DNA of 64,000 nt from Undibacterium sp. (GTDB lineage Bacteria > Pseudomonadota > Gammaproteobacteria > Burkholderiales > Burkholderiaceae_D). The stretch is taken from assembly GCF_030651495.1 (NCBI RefSeq), contig NZ_JAUSFI010000043.1, forward strand, positions 1 to 64,000. The letters run 5' to 3'. Of this stretch, positions 1 to 9,668 are shown in pieces; position 1 is the first letter of the stretch, and every line of letters starts with the position of its first letter. The notes below the pieces were generated by a model that was not told where the DNA came from, made no database searches, and was given only the letters and a program-made list of their open reading frames with translations. A program made the translations under genes and the position numbers.

Positions 1-111
1 GCAAGCCGTGGTGTACAACCTCAGACGGTGGGTGAGCCTCGCGGGGACAAATCCGTCTGTAGTGAGTTAATAGGGGAGAAATCCCCTAAAAAGAGGGGAA
101 CTTTCGTCTGA
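1..111 (+). other. Open reading frame tail with hairpins, cut by window edge
   Basis: Frame 1 is open from the first base to a TGA at 109-111 (36 codons), so this may be the C-terminus of a protein starting outside the window. The same bases hold an inverted repeat (CAGACGG near 23 pairing with CCGTCTG near 53) and a second hairpin (AGGGGA and TCCCCT around 72-87). A coding tail overlapping structured RNA at a gene end is reminiscent of the TnpB/omega-RNA end of IS200/IS605 elements, but no diagnostic residue is visible. It could equally be non-coding. No identity is claimed. Confidence 0.2.
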
Positions 112-233
112 TAACGTAAAAAATCTCGCCTTTTAAAAAAATTCAGCCGAAATCGCAAAGATATTTTTTGCTGTTCATTATTTCTTCAATTTCTTAGGTT
201 TTTAGAAGTTCCCATTCAGAATCTGCTAGAGCA

Positions 234-1616
234 TTATTCCACCAACCCATCTACATCACGGATTTTATTCAAAGCCTCGTCGATTCTATCTACGCCGATA
301 ATCTGCAATCCCTCTATCTTCTGTTTAGGCGCATTCGATTTTGGAATCATCGCAATTGAAAATCCCAGTTTTGCCGCTTCCCGCAATCTATCCTGTCCAC
401 GCGGTGCCGGACGAATCTCACCTGCCAGACCGACTTCACCAAATACGACCAGACCACGCGGCAAAGGCTTATTGCGCATGGATGAATTAATTGCCAGCAA
501 CACGGCCAGATCGGCCGCAGGTTCGGTAATTTTGACACCGCCGACCGCATTAATAAAAACATCTTGATCAAAGGCGGCAACCCCGGCATGTCGATGCAAT
601 ACAGCCAGCAACATCGCAAGACGGTTTTGTTCCAAGCCGACCGAGAGGCGCCGGGCATTCGGCGCATGCGAACTATCCACCAGCGCCTGTATTTCTACTA
701 GTAAGGGACGGGTACCCTCTTGCGTGACCATCACGCAAGAACCGGCGACCTCAGTATCATGCTGGGATAAAAATAACGCCGAAGGATTCGACACGCCTTT
801 AAGGCCACGTTCGGTCATGGCGAATACGCCTAGTTCATTTACTGCGCCGAAACGGTTTTTAATCGCGCGCACCAGGCGAAAGCTGGAATGGGTGTCACCC
901 TCAAAATACAACACCGTGTCGACAATATGCTCCAACACACGCGGTCCTGCTAACGCACCTTCTTTGGTAACATGACCGACCAGGATCATCGTAATGTTCA
1001 TAGTCTTGGCGACACGGGTCAATTGCGCCGCGCACTCGCGCACTTGCGCTACCGAACCTGGGGCGGAACTCAGCGCATCGGAGTACATGGTCTGTATCGA
1101 ATCGATCACAACCACCTGTGGCGTGTAGTCAACTAGTGTATTGAGAACTTTTTCAAGCTGTATCTCTGCTTGCAAATGTAAATCTTTGACGTCGGCCATC
1201 AACCTTTTTGCTCTGAGTGCAATCTGCGCACCCGACTCCTCTCCGCTGACATACAAGACCTTTTTAATTTTGGATAAACTGGATAAGGCTTGTAGCAATA
1301 AGGTGGATTTGCCAATACCCGGGTCACCACCGATCAATACTACGCCACCTGGCACCAAGCCACCACCGAGCACCCGGTCAAATTCTTCAATGCCGGTACC
1401 AAAACGTGGAATATCTTCGGTTTCAATGTCAGCCAGATTCAACACTGGGGCGGTTTGAGCAAGACTTTGGTGCTTGCCGGAAAAGCGATTGCCGCCAGTT
1501 TCTATGATGGTTTCAACCAAGGTGTTCCACTGCTGACAGGACGGGCATTGCCCAGCCCATTTATTCACTACGCCACCACATTCGGTGCAAGTGTAATTCG
1601 TTTTTGGTTTGGCCAT
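234..1616 (-). CDS. radA: DNA repair protein RadA
   Basis: RadA (Sms) is a RecA-like ATPase and helicase that promotes branch migration during recombinational repair. The 460-residue product has the full family layout: an N-terminal C4 zinc finger (Cys10, Cys13, Cys24, Cys27), a Walker A motif GGDPGIGKST at 96-105, the RadA-specific KNRFG motif around residue 254, and a C-terminal Lon-protease-like domain. The length matches the family. The ATG at 1616 directly precedes the zinc-finger region. The gene is divergent from lplT across about 150 bp, an arrangement common in Burkholderiales, although the alr gene often found there is missing. A 120-bp AT-rich stretch (112-233) without a recognisable feature lies downstream. 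Confidence 0.97.
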   Translation of the reverse strand: MAKPKTNYTCTECGGVVNKWAGQCPSCQQWNTLVETIIETGGNRFSGKHQSLAQTAPVLNLADIETEDIPRFGTGIEEFDRVLGGGLVPGGVVLIGGDPGIGKSTLLLQALSSLSKIKKVLYVSGEESGAQIALRAKRLMADVKDLHLQAEIQLEKVLNTLVDYTPQVVVIDSIQTMYSDALSSAPGSVAQVRECAAQLTRVAKTMNITMILVGHVTKEGALAGPRVLEHIVDTVLYFEGDTHSSFRLVRAIKNRFGAVNELGVFAMTERGLKGVSNPSALFLSQHDTEVAGSCVMVTQEGTRPLLVEIQALVDSSHAPNARRLSVGLEQNRLAMLLAVLHRHAGVAAFDQDVFINAVGGVKITEPAADLAVLLAINSSMRNKPLPRGLVVFGEVGLAGEIRPAPRGQDRLREAAKLGFSIAMIPKSNAPKQKIEGLQIIGVDRIDEALNKIRDVDGLVE

Positions 1617-1765
1617 TATTCAAGAGTGACGAAAAAAAGAGAATTCTAAAAGTACTGATATTTTAACCAGTATCACATTCGTTGCTTGTCCTATTTCATG
1701 AATATCATGTGCTTTTCATGGTATAAAGCAAGTCGGTGACATTTTGTAACAGGTTCATAAAAAGA

Positions 1766-3028
1766 ATGAAACGCGGTTTTTACACAATCATGGCAGCGCA
1801 GTTTTTTTCGTCGCTCGCCGATAACGCGCTGTTTATCGCAGCGATGGCACTTTTAATTACCTTGAAAGCTCCAGCCTGGATGACGCCACTGCTTAAGTGG
1901 AGTTTTGCGCTGTCGTATGTTTTGCTGGCTGCTTTTGTCGGTGCCTTTGCCGACTCCCTGCCCAAGGGGAGAGTAATGTTTGTCACCAATATGATTAAGG
2001 TTGCTGGTTGTGCCTTGATGTTCTTCGATATCCATCCTGTCATCGCTTATGGCGTAGTAGGCTTTGGCGCAGCTGCATATTCGCCTGCTAAATATGGCAT
2101 TCTGACTGAATTGCTCCCGCCTGAAAAACTTGTTGCCGCCAATGGCTGGATAGAAGGTTTAACCGTTACTTCAATTATTTTAGGTGCAGTGATGGGTAGT
2201 AAACTGATCACGCCCGAGATATCAACGATGTTGCTTCGGCTGGATTTTCCCGTGATTGATTTTGATGTTACTACACCCACCGAAGCGGCTTTGTTTGTTA
2301 TCACAGGGTGCTATGCCTTAGCGGCATTATTTAATTTATTCATTCCTGATACCGGTGCCAGATACGATCACCAGCAACGCAATCCCGTCAAATTAGTCAC
2401 TGATTTCGCAGCCTGTTTCGTGACACTTTGGAAAGATAAACTCGGCCAAATTTCCCTCGCAGTAACGACTCTGTTTTGGGGGGCCGGAGCAACATTACAA
2501 TTGATTGTGCTGGACTGGGCTCAAAAGTCGCTTAATATGCCACTCAATAAATCGACTGAATTGCTCGGTGTCTTTGCCATTGGTATCGCCCTGGGCGCAG
2601 TCACTGCTGCTCGATTTGTTCCATTGAAAAAATCATTGTCTGTGATGTCTCTAGGCATTGTCATGGGCCTGGTAATTACAGTCATGATTATGGTCACCAA
2701 TGTCTGGCTTGCCTACCCTCTGTTAATTCTGATAGGCGCACTTGCTGGTTATTTTGTGGTTCCTATGAATGCATTATTACAACATCGAGGACATGTTTTA
2801 ATGAGTGCTGGACATTCAATTGCCGTACAAAACTTCAATGAAAACCTGTCAGTACTCACGATGCTAGCTCTTTACGCCGTGATGGTTTGGCTCAAGCTGA
2901 ACATTCACGTCATCATTGTCATGTTTGGTTTATTTGTCGCGGGAGCCATGTTTGCGGTCATGCGAAAACATCAAGCCAACCAAAGAGAATTTGACTCAAT
3001 CGCTCTGATCGGTGAACACAAGCATTAA
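1766..3028 (+). CDS. lplT: Lysophospholipid transporter LplT (MFS)
   Basis: LplT is a major-facilitator flippase that brings lysophospholipids across the inner membrane for reacylation. The protein is hydrophobic throughout with about 12 membrane segments and opens with the family's typical start, a short basic stretch followed by an Ala/Phe-rich helix containing SLADNAL. A GTG codon at 1736 is in frame and would add 10 residues, but the ATG at 1766 fits family N-termini better; neither has a strong ribosome-binding site. No aas acyltransferase gene is adjacent, so the pairing seen in enterobacteria does not apply here. It converges on the DUF1853 gene with a gap of only 19 bp. Confidence 0.9.
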   Translation: MKRGFYTIMAAQFFSSLADNALFIAAMALLITLKAPAWMTPLLKWSFALSYVLLAAFVGAFADSLPKGRVMFVTNMIKVAGCALMFFDIHPVIAYGVVGFGAAAYSPAKYGILTELLPPEKLVAANGWIEGLTVTSIILGAVMGSKLITPEISTMLLRLDFPVIDFDVTTPTEAALFVITGCYALAALFNLFIPDTGARYDHQQRNPVKLVTDFAACFVTLWKDKLGQISLAVTTLFWGAGATLQLIVLDWAQKSLNMPLNKSTELLGVFAIGIALGAVTAARFVPLKKSLSVMSLGIVMGLVITVMIMVTNVWLAYPLLILIGALAGYFVVPMNALLQHRGHVLMSAGHSIAVQNFNENLSVLTMLALYAVMVWLKLNIHVIIVMFGLFVAGAMFAVMRKHQANQREFDSIALIGEHKH

Positions 3029-3047
3029 TTTTCCGCATGAACTAGCT

Positions 3048-4010
3048 TTACGCAGCCAAATGCTGTTGACGTTTTGCGCGCGCGCGTGTCGGCCAATCGT
3101 CAGAGACGATCATGCCACGACAAAACTCTTGCATTAAGTCACCACGCTTGTGCATGATAGCCAACATCACAGGACTATTATCGAGCTGAAAATGGCGACG
3201 CAACACTTCATGTAAAGCATCCTGTTCCATCACGCAATCCAGTCTGGTTTGCGCCGGTGCTAGCCATTGCAGTCGATCTAAAATCAGTGCATAAGAAATT
3301 GATAAGTGACCGATTTCATCCAGCGTCCACCAGTAGCCACGACAATGATCAGGCGCGAGTCCTTCAACAAGATTATGGTCCTTAGCCGCCCGGGGATAAA
3401 ACAGCCAGCCCTTGATCAACGCCTGCGCGGCAACTACCTTTTGCTGCAACAGTTTTTGTGATGCCATATGATGTGATAGAGCTAGTTGCTGATGGAAAAT
3501 TTTTTCCATCTTCGCTCCTAACGTATCCGCAAGATTCGGGCCAAGATAATCGTATAAGTCAAGCTGATGAGCAGCATCATCATCACCTTCTTCAAGTAAA
3601 TAAAACTTCGTGGCAATTTCCCAATGTAGCAATCCGTTTGGCTGATGTATCAAAAAATCAAATTCACCTATCGTTAGAGCATGATCGCCATGTACCTGTA
3701 AACCATGTGCATACAATATTCCCTGATGACTCAAATAAAATGCCAGAAGATTTTCCGCGTAATGGCCTAAACGACGATGTTTATGTATGGCTAGCGCCTC
3801 ATGCAATTTGGTTGGATATTGATCCAGTTGCAGCAACCAGGCGTGAAGCTCTGCTTTGTCAGGTAGCATAAGATTGGCAATTTGATTCTGCCAAATTGGG
3901 GAATGCATTGCCAGCAGACTGGGGGACGTTAACATCCAAGCAAGCGAGCGCACGTGAGGATCGTGTAAATGCTGCCACTCTTGATGAAACAGAGTCTGGA
4001 AAGTTTCCAT
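3048..4010 (-). CDS. DUF1853 family protein
   Basis: This is a conserved proteobacterial protein of unknown function. The roughly 320-residue product is soluble with no signal peptide, and contains the family's typical core (an EFDFL motif followed by WEIATKFYL around the middle). EFDFL/WEIA-type Glu-Asp patterns recall PD-(D/E)XK nuclease-like folds, but that is only an inference. It follows the uracil-DNA glycosylase gene and is likely co-transcribed. The start is uncertain: in-frame ATGs exist at 4010, 4031, 4046 and 4061. The one at 4010 leaves 5 bp after the upstream stop, the others overlap it. None has a clear Shine-Dalgarno sequence. Confidence 0.8.
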   Translation of the reverse strand: METFQTLFHQEWQHLHDPHVRSLAWMLTSPSLLAMHSPIWQNQIANLMLPDKAELHAWLLQLDQYPTKLHEALAIHKHRRLGHYAENLLAFYLSHQGILYAHGLQVHGDHALTIGEFDFLIHQPNGLLHWEIATKFYLLEEGDDDAAHQLDLYDYLGPNLADTLGAKMEKIFHQQLALSHHMASQKLLQQKVVAAQALIKGWLFYPRAAKDHNLVEGLAPDHCRGYWWTLDEIGHLSISYALILDRLQWLAPAQTRLDCVMEQDALHEVLRRHFQLDNSPVMLAIMHKRGDLMQEFCRGMIVSDDWPTRARAKRQQHLAA

Positions 4011-4015
4011 CGCAG

Positions 4016-4747
4016 TTATTCTGTCGGACATAACTTCATGGCCAGACATAGATCCGACCACGCTTTATTTTTCTCTCTGGGCTGGCGCAATAAATAGGCT
4101 GGGTGGTAAGTGACGACCAATGGCAGTCCTTGGTAAGAATATACCTGACCACGCAAGCTATTCAGAGGCATATCTTTGTTTAGCCCCAATAGCGATGTCG
4201 CAGTAGTTTTACCAAGAGCAAGAATCACAGATGGCTGCATGAATTCGATCAGTTTTTTAAGGCAGGGCAAGCAAACTGAAATTTCACCCGTCGATGTCGA
4301 ACTAACGTTACCGGAAGACGCATCAGAACTAGATTTGATGATGTTGGCAATATAAGCCTTGCTCCCCCTTTTTACACCCAATGCGTGCAACATATTATCC
4401 AGTAAGCTTCCGGATGCTCCTGCAAATGCTGGTTCTTGCACACTACCTTCATCAAGCGAATTTTCACCGACGAACAAATAATGCGGACTCAGTTCACCTC
4501 CTCCAAACAGTTCATTCGTGCGCATCTCAGAAAAACCGCACGCACGACACGATGATGGAGCCGATGCCGAAGAGGATAACGGTGCTTTCAAAGCAGGCAT
4601 CGACTCATTGATATCGTCTGGGCGAACTGGTACTTTTGCTGCCAGTTGTACTGGAAGTTCAGGGATATGTGGATTCTGGCGTAATTTCCAGATCGGGCCG
4701 ATGCCCATTTCTCTAAGCAGATTTGCTTGATGATCATTCATAGACAA
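4016..4747 (-). CDS. Family-4-like uracil-DNA glycosylase with altered active-site motifs
   Basis: Family-4 UDGs remove uracil from DNA and carry a 4Fe-4S cluster held by four Cys. This 243-residue protein has the N-terminal CxxC (Cys67, Cys70), Cys159 in the helix before the second half, and a normal HPAYLLR motif near the C-terminus, so family membership is clear. However, motif 1, normally GEAPG, reads GENSL from Gly94, and the usual KCRPP segment reads KSSSD from Lys138, putting Ser139 where the third cluster Cys belongs. It sits in a tsaB-rimI-udg-DUF1853 operon, 11 bp after rimI. Either the enzyme has changed chemistry or cluster, or it is losing function. The frame itself is intact. 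Confidence 0.85.
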   Translation of the reverse strand: MSMNDHQANLLREMGIGPIWKLRQNPHIPELPVQLAAKVPVRPDDINESMPALKAPLSSSASAPSSCRACGFSEMRTNELFGGGELSPHYLFVGENSLDEGSVQEPAFAGASGSLLDNMLHALGVKRGSKAYIANIIKSSSDASSGNVSSTSTGEISVCLPCLKKLIEFMQPSVILALGKTTATSLLGLNKDMPLNSLRGQVYSYQGLPLVVTYHPAYLLRQPREKNKAWSDLCLAMKLCPTE

Positions 4748-4758
4748 TTTAACATTTT

Positions 4759-5211
4759 TTACAGATCCATTCGCATCACGATGGCGTCTTCACGCGAATT
4801 ATTTGCCGCGGGATAATACAATTTTCTGCGTCCAATTTCAGTAAAGCCATAGCGCTGATAGATTTCAATTGCTCTTTGATTGCTAACACGTACTTCCAGC
4901 AAAATTGATGAGAACGGTTTTTCTCGCACATAACTGCTCATTTTATCAAGCAAAATTCGGGCGTATCCTTGCCCCTGCATACAGGCACTCACCGCAAAGT
5001 TCAATAAATGAATTTCATCGACTACTGGCATTAGTACAAAATAAGCCACTAATTCTTGTTTATTGTCACGCAATCCAAATATTTCATGAGCAGAATATAA
5101 AGAATCATGAAAATTACCGCGTGTCCATGGATGTGAATACACCTGCTCTTCTATCTGTAATAGTTGATCCACATCGGCGTAACCCAATTTACAAAAACTG
5201 TACGCGTTCAT
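4759..5211 (-). CDS. rimI: Ribosomal protein S18-alanine N-acetyltransferase
   Basis: RimI acetylates the N-terminal alanine of ribosomal protein S18 using acetyl-CoA. The 150-residue protein is a single GNAT domain. The acetyl-CoA loop is around QGQGYARILL in the middle, and the C-terminal half has the RimI-like pattern LLEVRVSNQRAIEIYQRYGF. The length is normal. It lies 40 bp after tsaB in the same direction, the classical tsaB-rimI pairing of Burkholderiales, and just before the uracil-DNA glycosylase gene, so one transcript is likely. Confidence 0.92.
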   Translation of the reverse strand: MNAYSFCKLGYADVDQLLQIEEQVYSHPWTRGNFHDSLYSAHEIFGLRDNKQELVAYFVLMPVVDEIHLLNFAVSACMQGQGYARILLDKMSSYVREKPFSSILLEVRVSNQRAIEIYQRYGFTEIGRRKLYYPAANNSREDAIVMRMDL

Positions 5212-5251
5212 TCTTTATATCCTGCTGGGAAGGGAGTCCCAGTATTGTGTA

Positions 5252-5938
5252 TCAAAGGTTTTTTAACTGCATGCGCTCAGCCGTGGTCAGTGCAATTTTA
5301 TTGCGCAAATACAAAGGCTGAGCCATCTCGGCAACTAGTCCTTGTCCCATTGAATAATCAAGTAAGGCAAGACGTGCAATTTGTTCTGCGTGTGGCATTT
5401 TGCTTATTATCTTGTTTTTCGTAAATTCAATCGTCTGCGCAATCCCATTCCCTACTACTAGAACTTCGGCATGCAGATTTGCATAAGCTAGAACTAGCGC
5501 AAATGTAGATAAAGCCGGCCCCGTTATTTGCTGCCAAGATTGATTCAAGAATCGATAATGGGCCCAGTAGACTTCGCCCATACGTGCATCCAGCATGCAC
5601 ACAAAATCAGTTTCTGTTTGTGTAGCGCGCGCGGCTTCAGCCATCGCATGCAAACTCACGATCGGTAAAATAGGTAACTCTGCACCAAATGCAAGTCCCT
5701 GCACAATTCCGCAAGCGGTTCTGACACCAGTGAATGCGCCGGGTCCACAACCGAAAGCAATCGCGTCGCACTGCTTTAGCCCAATACCAGCCTCCCTTAA
5801 TAATGCCTGTATAGCCGGAAGTACTCCTTGAGAGTGTGTTTGTACACCTGATAGCTCACGACAAATCAGGCCGTTTTTGCTTAGCAAGGCGACTGATGCC
5901 ATTTCGGTAGAGGTTTCAATTGCGAGAAGTATTGTCAT
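5252..5938 (-). CDS. tsaB: tRNA threonylcarbamoyladenosine biosynthesis protein TsaB
   Basis: TsaB is the non-catalytic partner of TsaD in the complex that makes the t6A modification at position 37 of ANN-decoding tRNAs. The 228-residue sequence begins with the ASKHA-fold strand LLAIETST and carries the family signature GCGPGAFTGVRTACGIVQG around residues 70-90. The C-terminal half is more variable, as is usual. It is the first gene of the minus-strand operon tsaB-rimI-udg-DUF1853. The 84-bp gap to the divergent thioredoxin-like gene must hold both promoters. Confidence 0.93.
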   Translation of the reverse strand: MTILLAIETSTEMASVALLSKNGLICRELSGVQTHSQGVLPAIQALLREAGIGLKQCDAIAFGCGPGAFTGVRTACGIVQGLAFGAELPILPIVSLHAMAEAARATQTETDFVCMLDARMGEVYWAHYRFLNQSWQQITGPALSTFALVLAYANLHAEVLVVGNGIAQTIEFTKNKIISKMPHAEQIARLALLDYSMGQGLVAEMAQPLYLRNKIALTTAERMQLKNL

Positions 5939-6022
5939 GGGCGTATTTTACAGTGTTCGATCAAAATTCTATGAGCTTGAACTAGACATTTATCTCCCTA
6001 AAGCGATAGGTTAGAATGCGGC

Positions 6023-6460
6023 ATGGCAGAATTTAACAAAAATACTGAAGATCTCAGCTCTATTAAAGATGACCTGCAAGGAAAATCTTGGCTAGTCGCT
6101 TGTTTGTGCGCGGCTTGGTGCGACACTTGTCTTGCCTATCGGTCGCAATTTGATGCTCTGATAACGCAACATTCGGACAAATGTTTTGCATGGATAGATA
6201 TTGAAGATCAGGCGCATCTGGTGGATGAGGTAGATATCGAAAATTTTCCAACTATCCTGATTCAGTATGAGGAGCATGTTCTATTTTTTGGCACCATGCT
6301 CCCCGACGCTGGCCAACTCAATCGGTTGCTCAATTCATTTAGCGTATCGCTAAATGAAAGCAACAATCAAAAAATTGCCACGACTAGTACCTCATTGAAT
6401 CAAGACGCTCCAGCCGACTGGAACCTGCGCCGTCTTATCCTGGATAACAAATTATCGTAA
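6023..6460 (+). CDS. Thioredoxin-fold protein with WCDTC motif
   Basis: This is a 145-residue cytoplasmic protein without a signal peptide. Residues about 20-110 look like a thioredoxin fold: a beta strand, then AAWCDTC with the active-site CxxC (two Cys flanking Asp-Thr), a helix, and a cis-proline-like FPTIL segment. The last 35 residues are polar and probably disordered. The Trp-Cys-Asp-Thr-Cys motif differs from the WCGPC of classical thioredoxins, so redox potential and partner cannot be inferred. It stands alone between the tsaB operon and the nor operon and has no obvious functional link to either. Confidence 0.75.
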   Translation: MAEFNKNTEDLSSIKDDLQGKSWLVACLCAAWCDTCLAYRSQFDALITQHSDKCFAWIDIEDQAHLVDEVDIENFPTILIQYEEHVLFFGTMLPDAGQLNRLLNSFSVSLNESNNQKIATTSTSLNQDAPADWNLRRLILDNKLS

Positions 6461-6702
6461 TGTTAATTTCCATCTAAGCCGCATCGACGGTGCATCTCCT
6501 TCATAAGTAATAGCACTCAAACATTATCATTAATACATGGTATTGCTCCGGTTAAAAAATATTTTTAACAAAATTTATATGTTGAATCATAAAAAAATCT
6601 GCAATCCCATAGGAAATACAGGATCGAATCTATAAAAAACTCTAGTTATTGCTGGCCAATCAGAGCAAACTTATTTAAATGTACACAAGAAAATCTTGAC
6701 CG
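6461..6702. other. Gene-free stretch before the nor promoter
   Basis: The 380-bp gap 6461-6840 is AT-rich. Its right part holds the nor promoter, annotated separately. In the first 240 bp I see no gene, RNA, strong hairpin or terminator for the thioredoxin-like gene. An additional TTGAC half-site at 6696-6700 lies just upstream of the main palindrome. Confidence 0.5.
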
Positions 6703-6751
6703 TTGACCACCGTCAAGGACTTTTGATTACAAAACAAATATGATCAACAAG
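6703..6751 (+). promoter_or_regulatory. FNR/DNR/NnrR-type activator box and promoter of norC
   Basis: The perfect palindrome TTGACCACCGTCAA lies at 6703-6716 and matches the TTGAC-N4-GTCAA form used by NnrR/DNR-type CRP/FNR regulators. A -10 hexamer TATGAT at 6739-6744 implies a start near 6751, which puts the palindrome centre at -41.5, the classical class II activator position. A second TTGAC half-site lies 7 bp upstream. The leader to norC would be about 90 nt. Confidence 0.8.
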
Positions 6752-6840
6752 ATATCGGGAAATGTAACGACTCAATTTCTTGGCTATCATTTCAGTACGT
6801 GCACATTTTATAAATTACAACAACAAGGGGGTTACTCGAC

Positions 6841-7266
6841 ATGAGCTCATCGTTCACAAAATCGACTGCCAGAAATATTTTTTATGGTGGCTCGGTATTC
6901 TTCTTCCTGCTTTTTTTGGGGCTAAGTTTCGATACCATGACCGCTCTACCAAAGCAGGATAATCGCGCTAACCTGACCGAATCTGCAATACGCGGCAAAA
7001 AAATCTGGGAAACACGTAACTGCATAGGTTGCCATACGTTACTAGGTGAAGGTGCCTATTTCGCGCCAGAACTTGGTAACGTTTACAAGCGTCGCGGCCC
7101 TGATTTCATTAAGGCATGGATCAATTCTCAGCCAACCGGTGCCCCAGGCCGTAGGCAAATGCCTCAGTTTCATCTGAGTGACAAAGAAATGGCAGACATG
7201 ATCGAATTTCTTAAATACTCATCTGAAATTAATACGAATAATTGGCCGCCTAATATCGAAGGCTAA
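6841..7266 (+). CDS. norC: Nitric oxide reductase subunit C (cytochrome c)
   Basis: NorC is the membrane-anchored cytochrome c subunit that passes electrons to NorB for reducing NO to N2O at the periplasmic face. The 141-residue protein has one N-terminal membrane anchor (residues about 14-32), then a heme-c site CIGCH at 61-65 followed by the NorC-typical GEGAYFAPEL segment and a Met-containing RRQMPQFH ligand loop. The ATG is preceded by AAGGGGG at a good distance. It is the first gene of the nor operon, under the FNR-type promoter just upstream, and 50 bp before norB. Confidence 0.97.
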   Translation: MSSSFTKSTARNIFYGGSVFFFLLFLGLSFDTMTALPKQDNRANLTESAIRGKKIWETRNCIGCHTLLGEGAYFAPELGNVYKRRGPDFIKAWINSQPTGAPGRRQMPQFHLSDKEMADMIEFLKYSSEINTNNWPPNIEG

Positions 7267-7298
7267 TGCGCTGATATAAAAAAGATTTAAATAGATAA

Positions 7299-8699
<1,401 letters not shown>

Positions 8700-8711
8700 G
8701 TTTTTTTTAAT

Positions 8712-8740
8712 AAGCCATCCGAAAATTTTCGGATGGCTTT
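8712..8740 (+). terminator. Hairpin between norB and norE
   Basis: GCCATCCGAAAA pairs with TTTTCGGATGGC to give a 12-bp perfect stem, followed by only three T before mixed sequence. It probably acts as an attenuator or mRNA-stabilising 3' structure, giving more norCB than norEFQD message. Confidence 0.6.
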
Positions 8741-8749
8741 CTCCTCATC

Positions 8750-9352
8750 GTGAATACTACTCTGGCACTACTCCCCTCCTCTTCCAGTCCCCGAATCAAA
8801 CGTCCATTGCCTGGTGATTTGGCTATGTGGTTTTTTATTCTTGCAGAACTATTGGTATTTGGCATATTTTTTATCTCCTATGCTTTTACCAGATCAAGGC
8901 ATGTTGAACTTTTCAATGCATCTCAGTTACAACTTGATCGAACCAGCGGCTTCATCAATACTTTACTACTTGTGACTAGCAGTTATTTTGTGGTCAGGGC
9001 TGTGGCAGCAATACAAACCGGGTATGGAAAAATTTGTAGCAAATGGTTAATTGCAGCGATCGCTTGCGGGGCATTTTTTGTTGTATTGAAATTGCTAGAA
9101 TTTGCCGCCAAGATTAATGCCGGCATTAGCATGTCCACTAATACCTTCTACATGTTTTATTTGTTTTTGGCATTTTTCCATTTTATGCATGTGATACTCG
9201 GTATGATCATACTGGGCGCCGTTGCGCTAAAAGCATGGCAAGGTGGCTATACGACAGAGAATTGTGATGGGGTGGAAACTGGTGCAGCTTACTGGCATAT
9301 GATAGATCTGGTCTGGATTATCTTATTTCCTCTAATTTATGTTTTACATTAG
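8750..9352 (+). CDS. norE: NorE, cytochrome oxidase subunit III-like
   Basis: NorE is an accessory membrane protein related to subunit III of heme-copper oxidases; in other denitrifiers it supports full NO reductase activity. The 200-residue product has five predicted membrane segments, with LPGDLAMWFFILAELLVFG near the start and FFHFMHVILGMIILG and YWHMIDLVWIILFP near the end, all characteristic of this family. The start is GTG, 50 bp after norB beyond a hairpin. norF follows within 12 bp. Confidence 0.9.
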   Translation: MNTTLALLPSSSSPRIKRPLPGDLAMWFFILAELLVFGIFFISYAFTRSRHVELFNASQLQLDRTSGFINTLLLVTSSYFVVRAVAAIQTGYGKICSKWLIAAIACGAFFVVLKLLEFAAKINAGISMSTNTFYMFYLFLAFFHFMHVILGMIILGAVALKAWQGGYTTENCDGVETGAAYWHMIDLVWIILFPLIYVLH

Positions 9353-9363
9353 GTCCGGTGTTC

Positions 9364-9621
9364 ATGATTGATATCAAAGCAGCTACCTACCAATGGCTTA
9401 TTCTGTTAATGCTAACCTGCTTAAGTTTTGCTTTGGCGGAAAGCGGCTTTTCTGGCCGCACGTTCATTCTGCCAGTGCTGCTGGCAACTTTTGCCAAAGG
9501 CTGCATTGTGATTGATCGGTATATGGCGTTGCGCTATGTTGCCGGTTTTTGGCGTCTCACCATCCTAGCTTGGTTGCTACTTGTACTGGGTCTGATCTGG
9601 TTCAGTTTTACTCGAGTTTAA
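9364..9621 (+). CDS. norF: NorF-like small membrane protein
   Basis: This 85-residue protein with about three membrane segments resembles NorF and the subunit IV-like partners of NorE (the C-terminal AWLLLVLGLIWFSF stretch is typical). It is assumed to help assemble or stabilise NorCB. The ATG at 9364 is used; a GTG at 9358 is in frame and closer to the AGG that overlaps the norE stop. The assignment depends partly on its position directly after norE. Confidence 0.75.
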   Translation: MIDIKAATYQWLILLMLTCLSFALAESGFSGRTFILPVLLATFAKGCIVIDRYMALRYVAGFWRLTILAWLLLVLGLIWFSFTRV

Positions 9622-9668
9622 AAAGAATTTTAGTAGAAATATTAATAAAAATACAAAGAAAGCGTACG

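Noticed and set aside
3458-3871. Plus-strand 137-codon frame within the DUF1853 gene
   Set aside because: It overlaps a well-supported gene on the opposite strand and shows no family features or ribosome-binding site.
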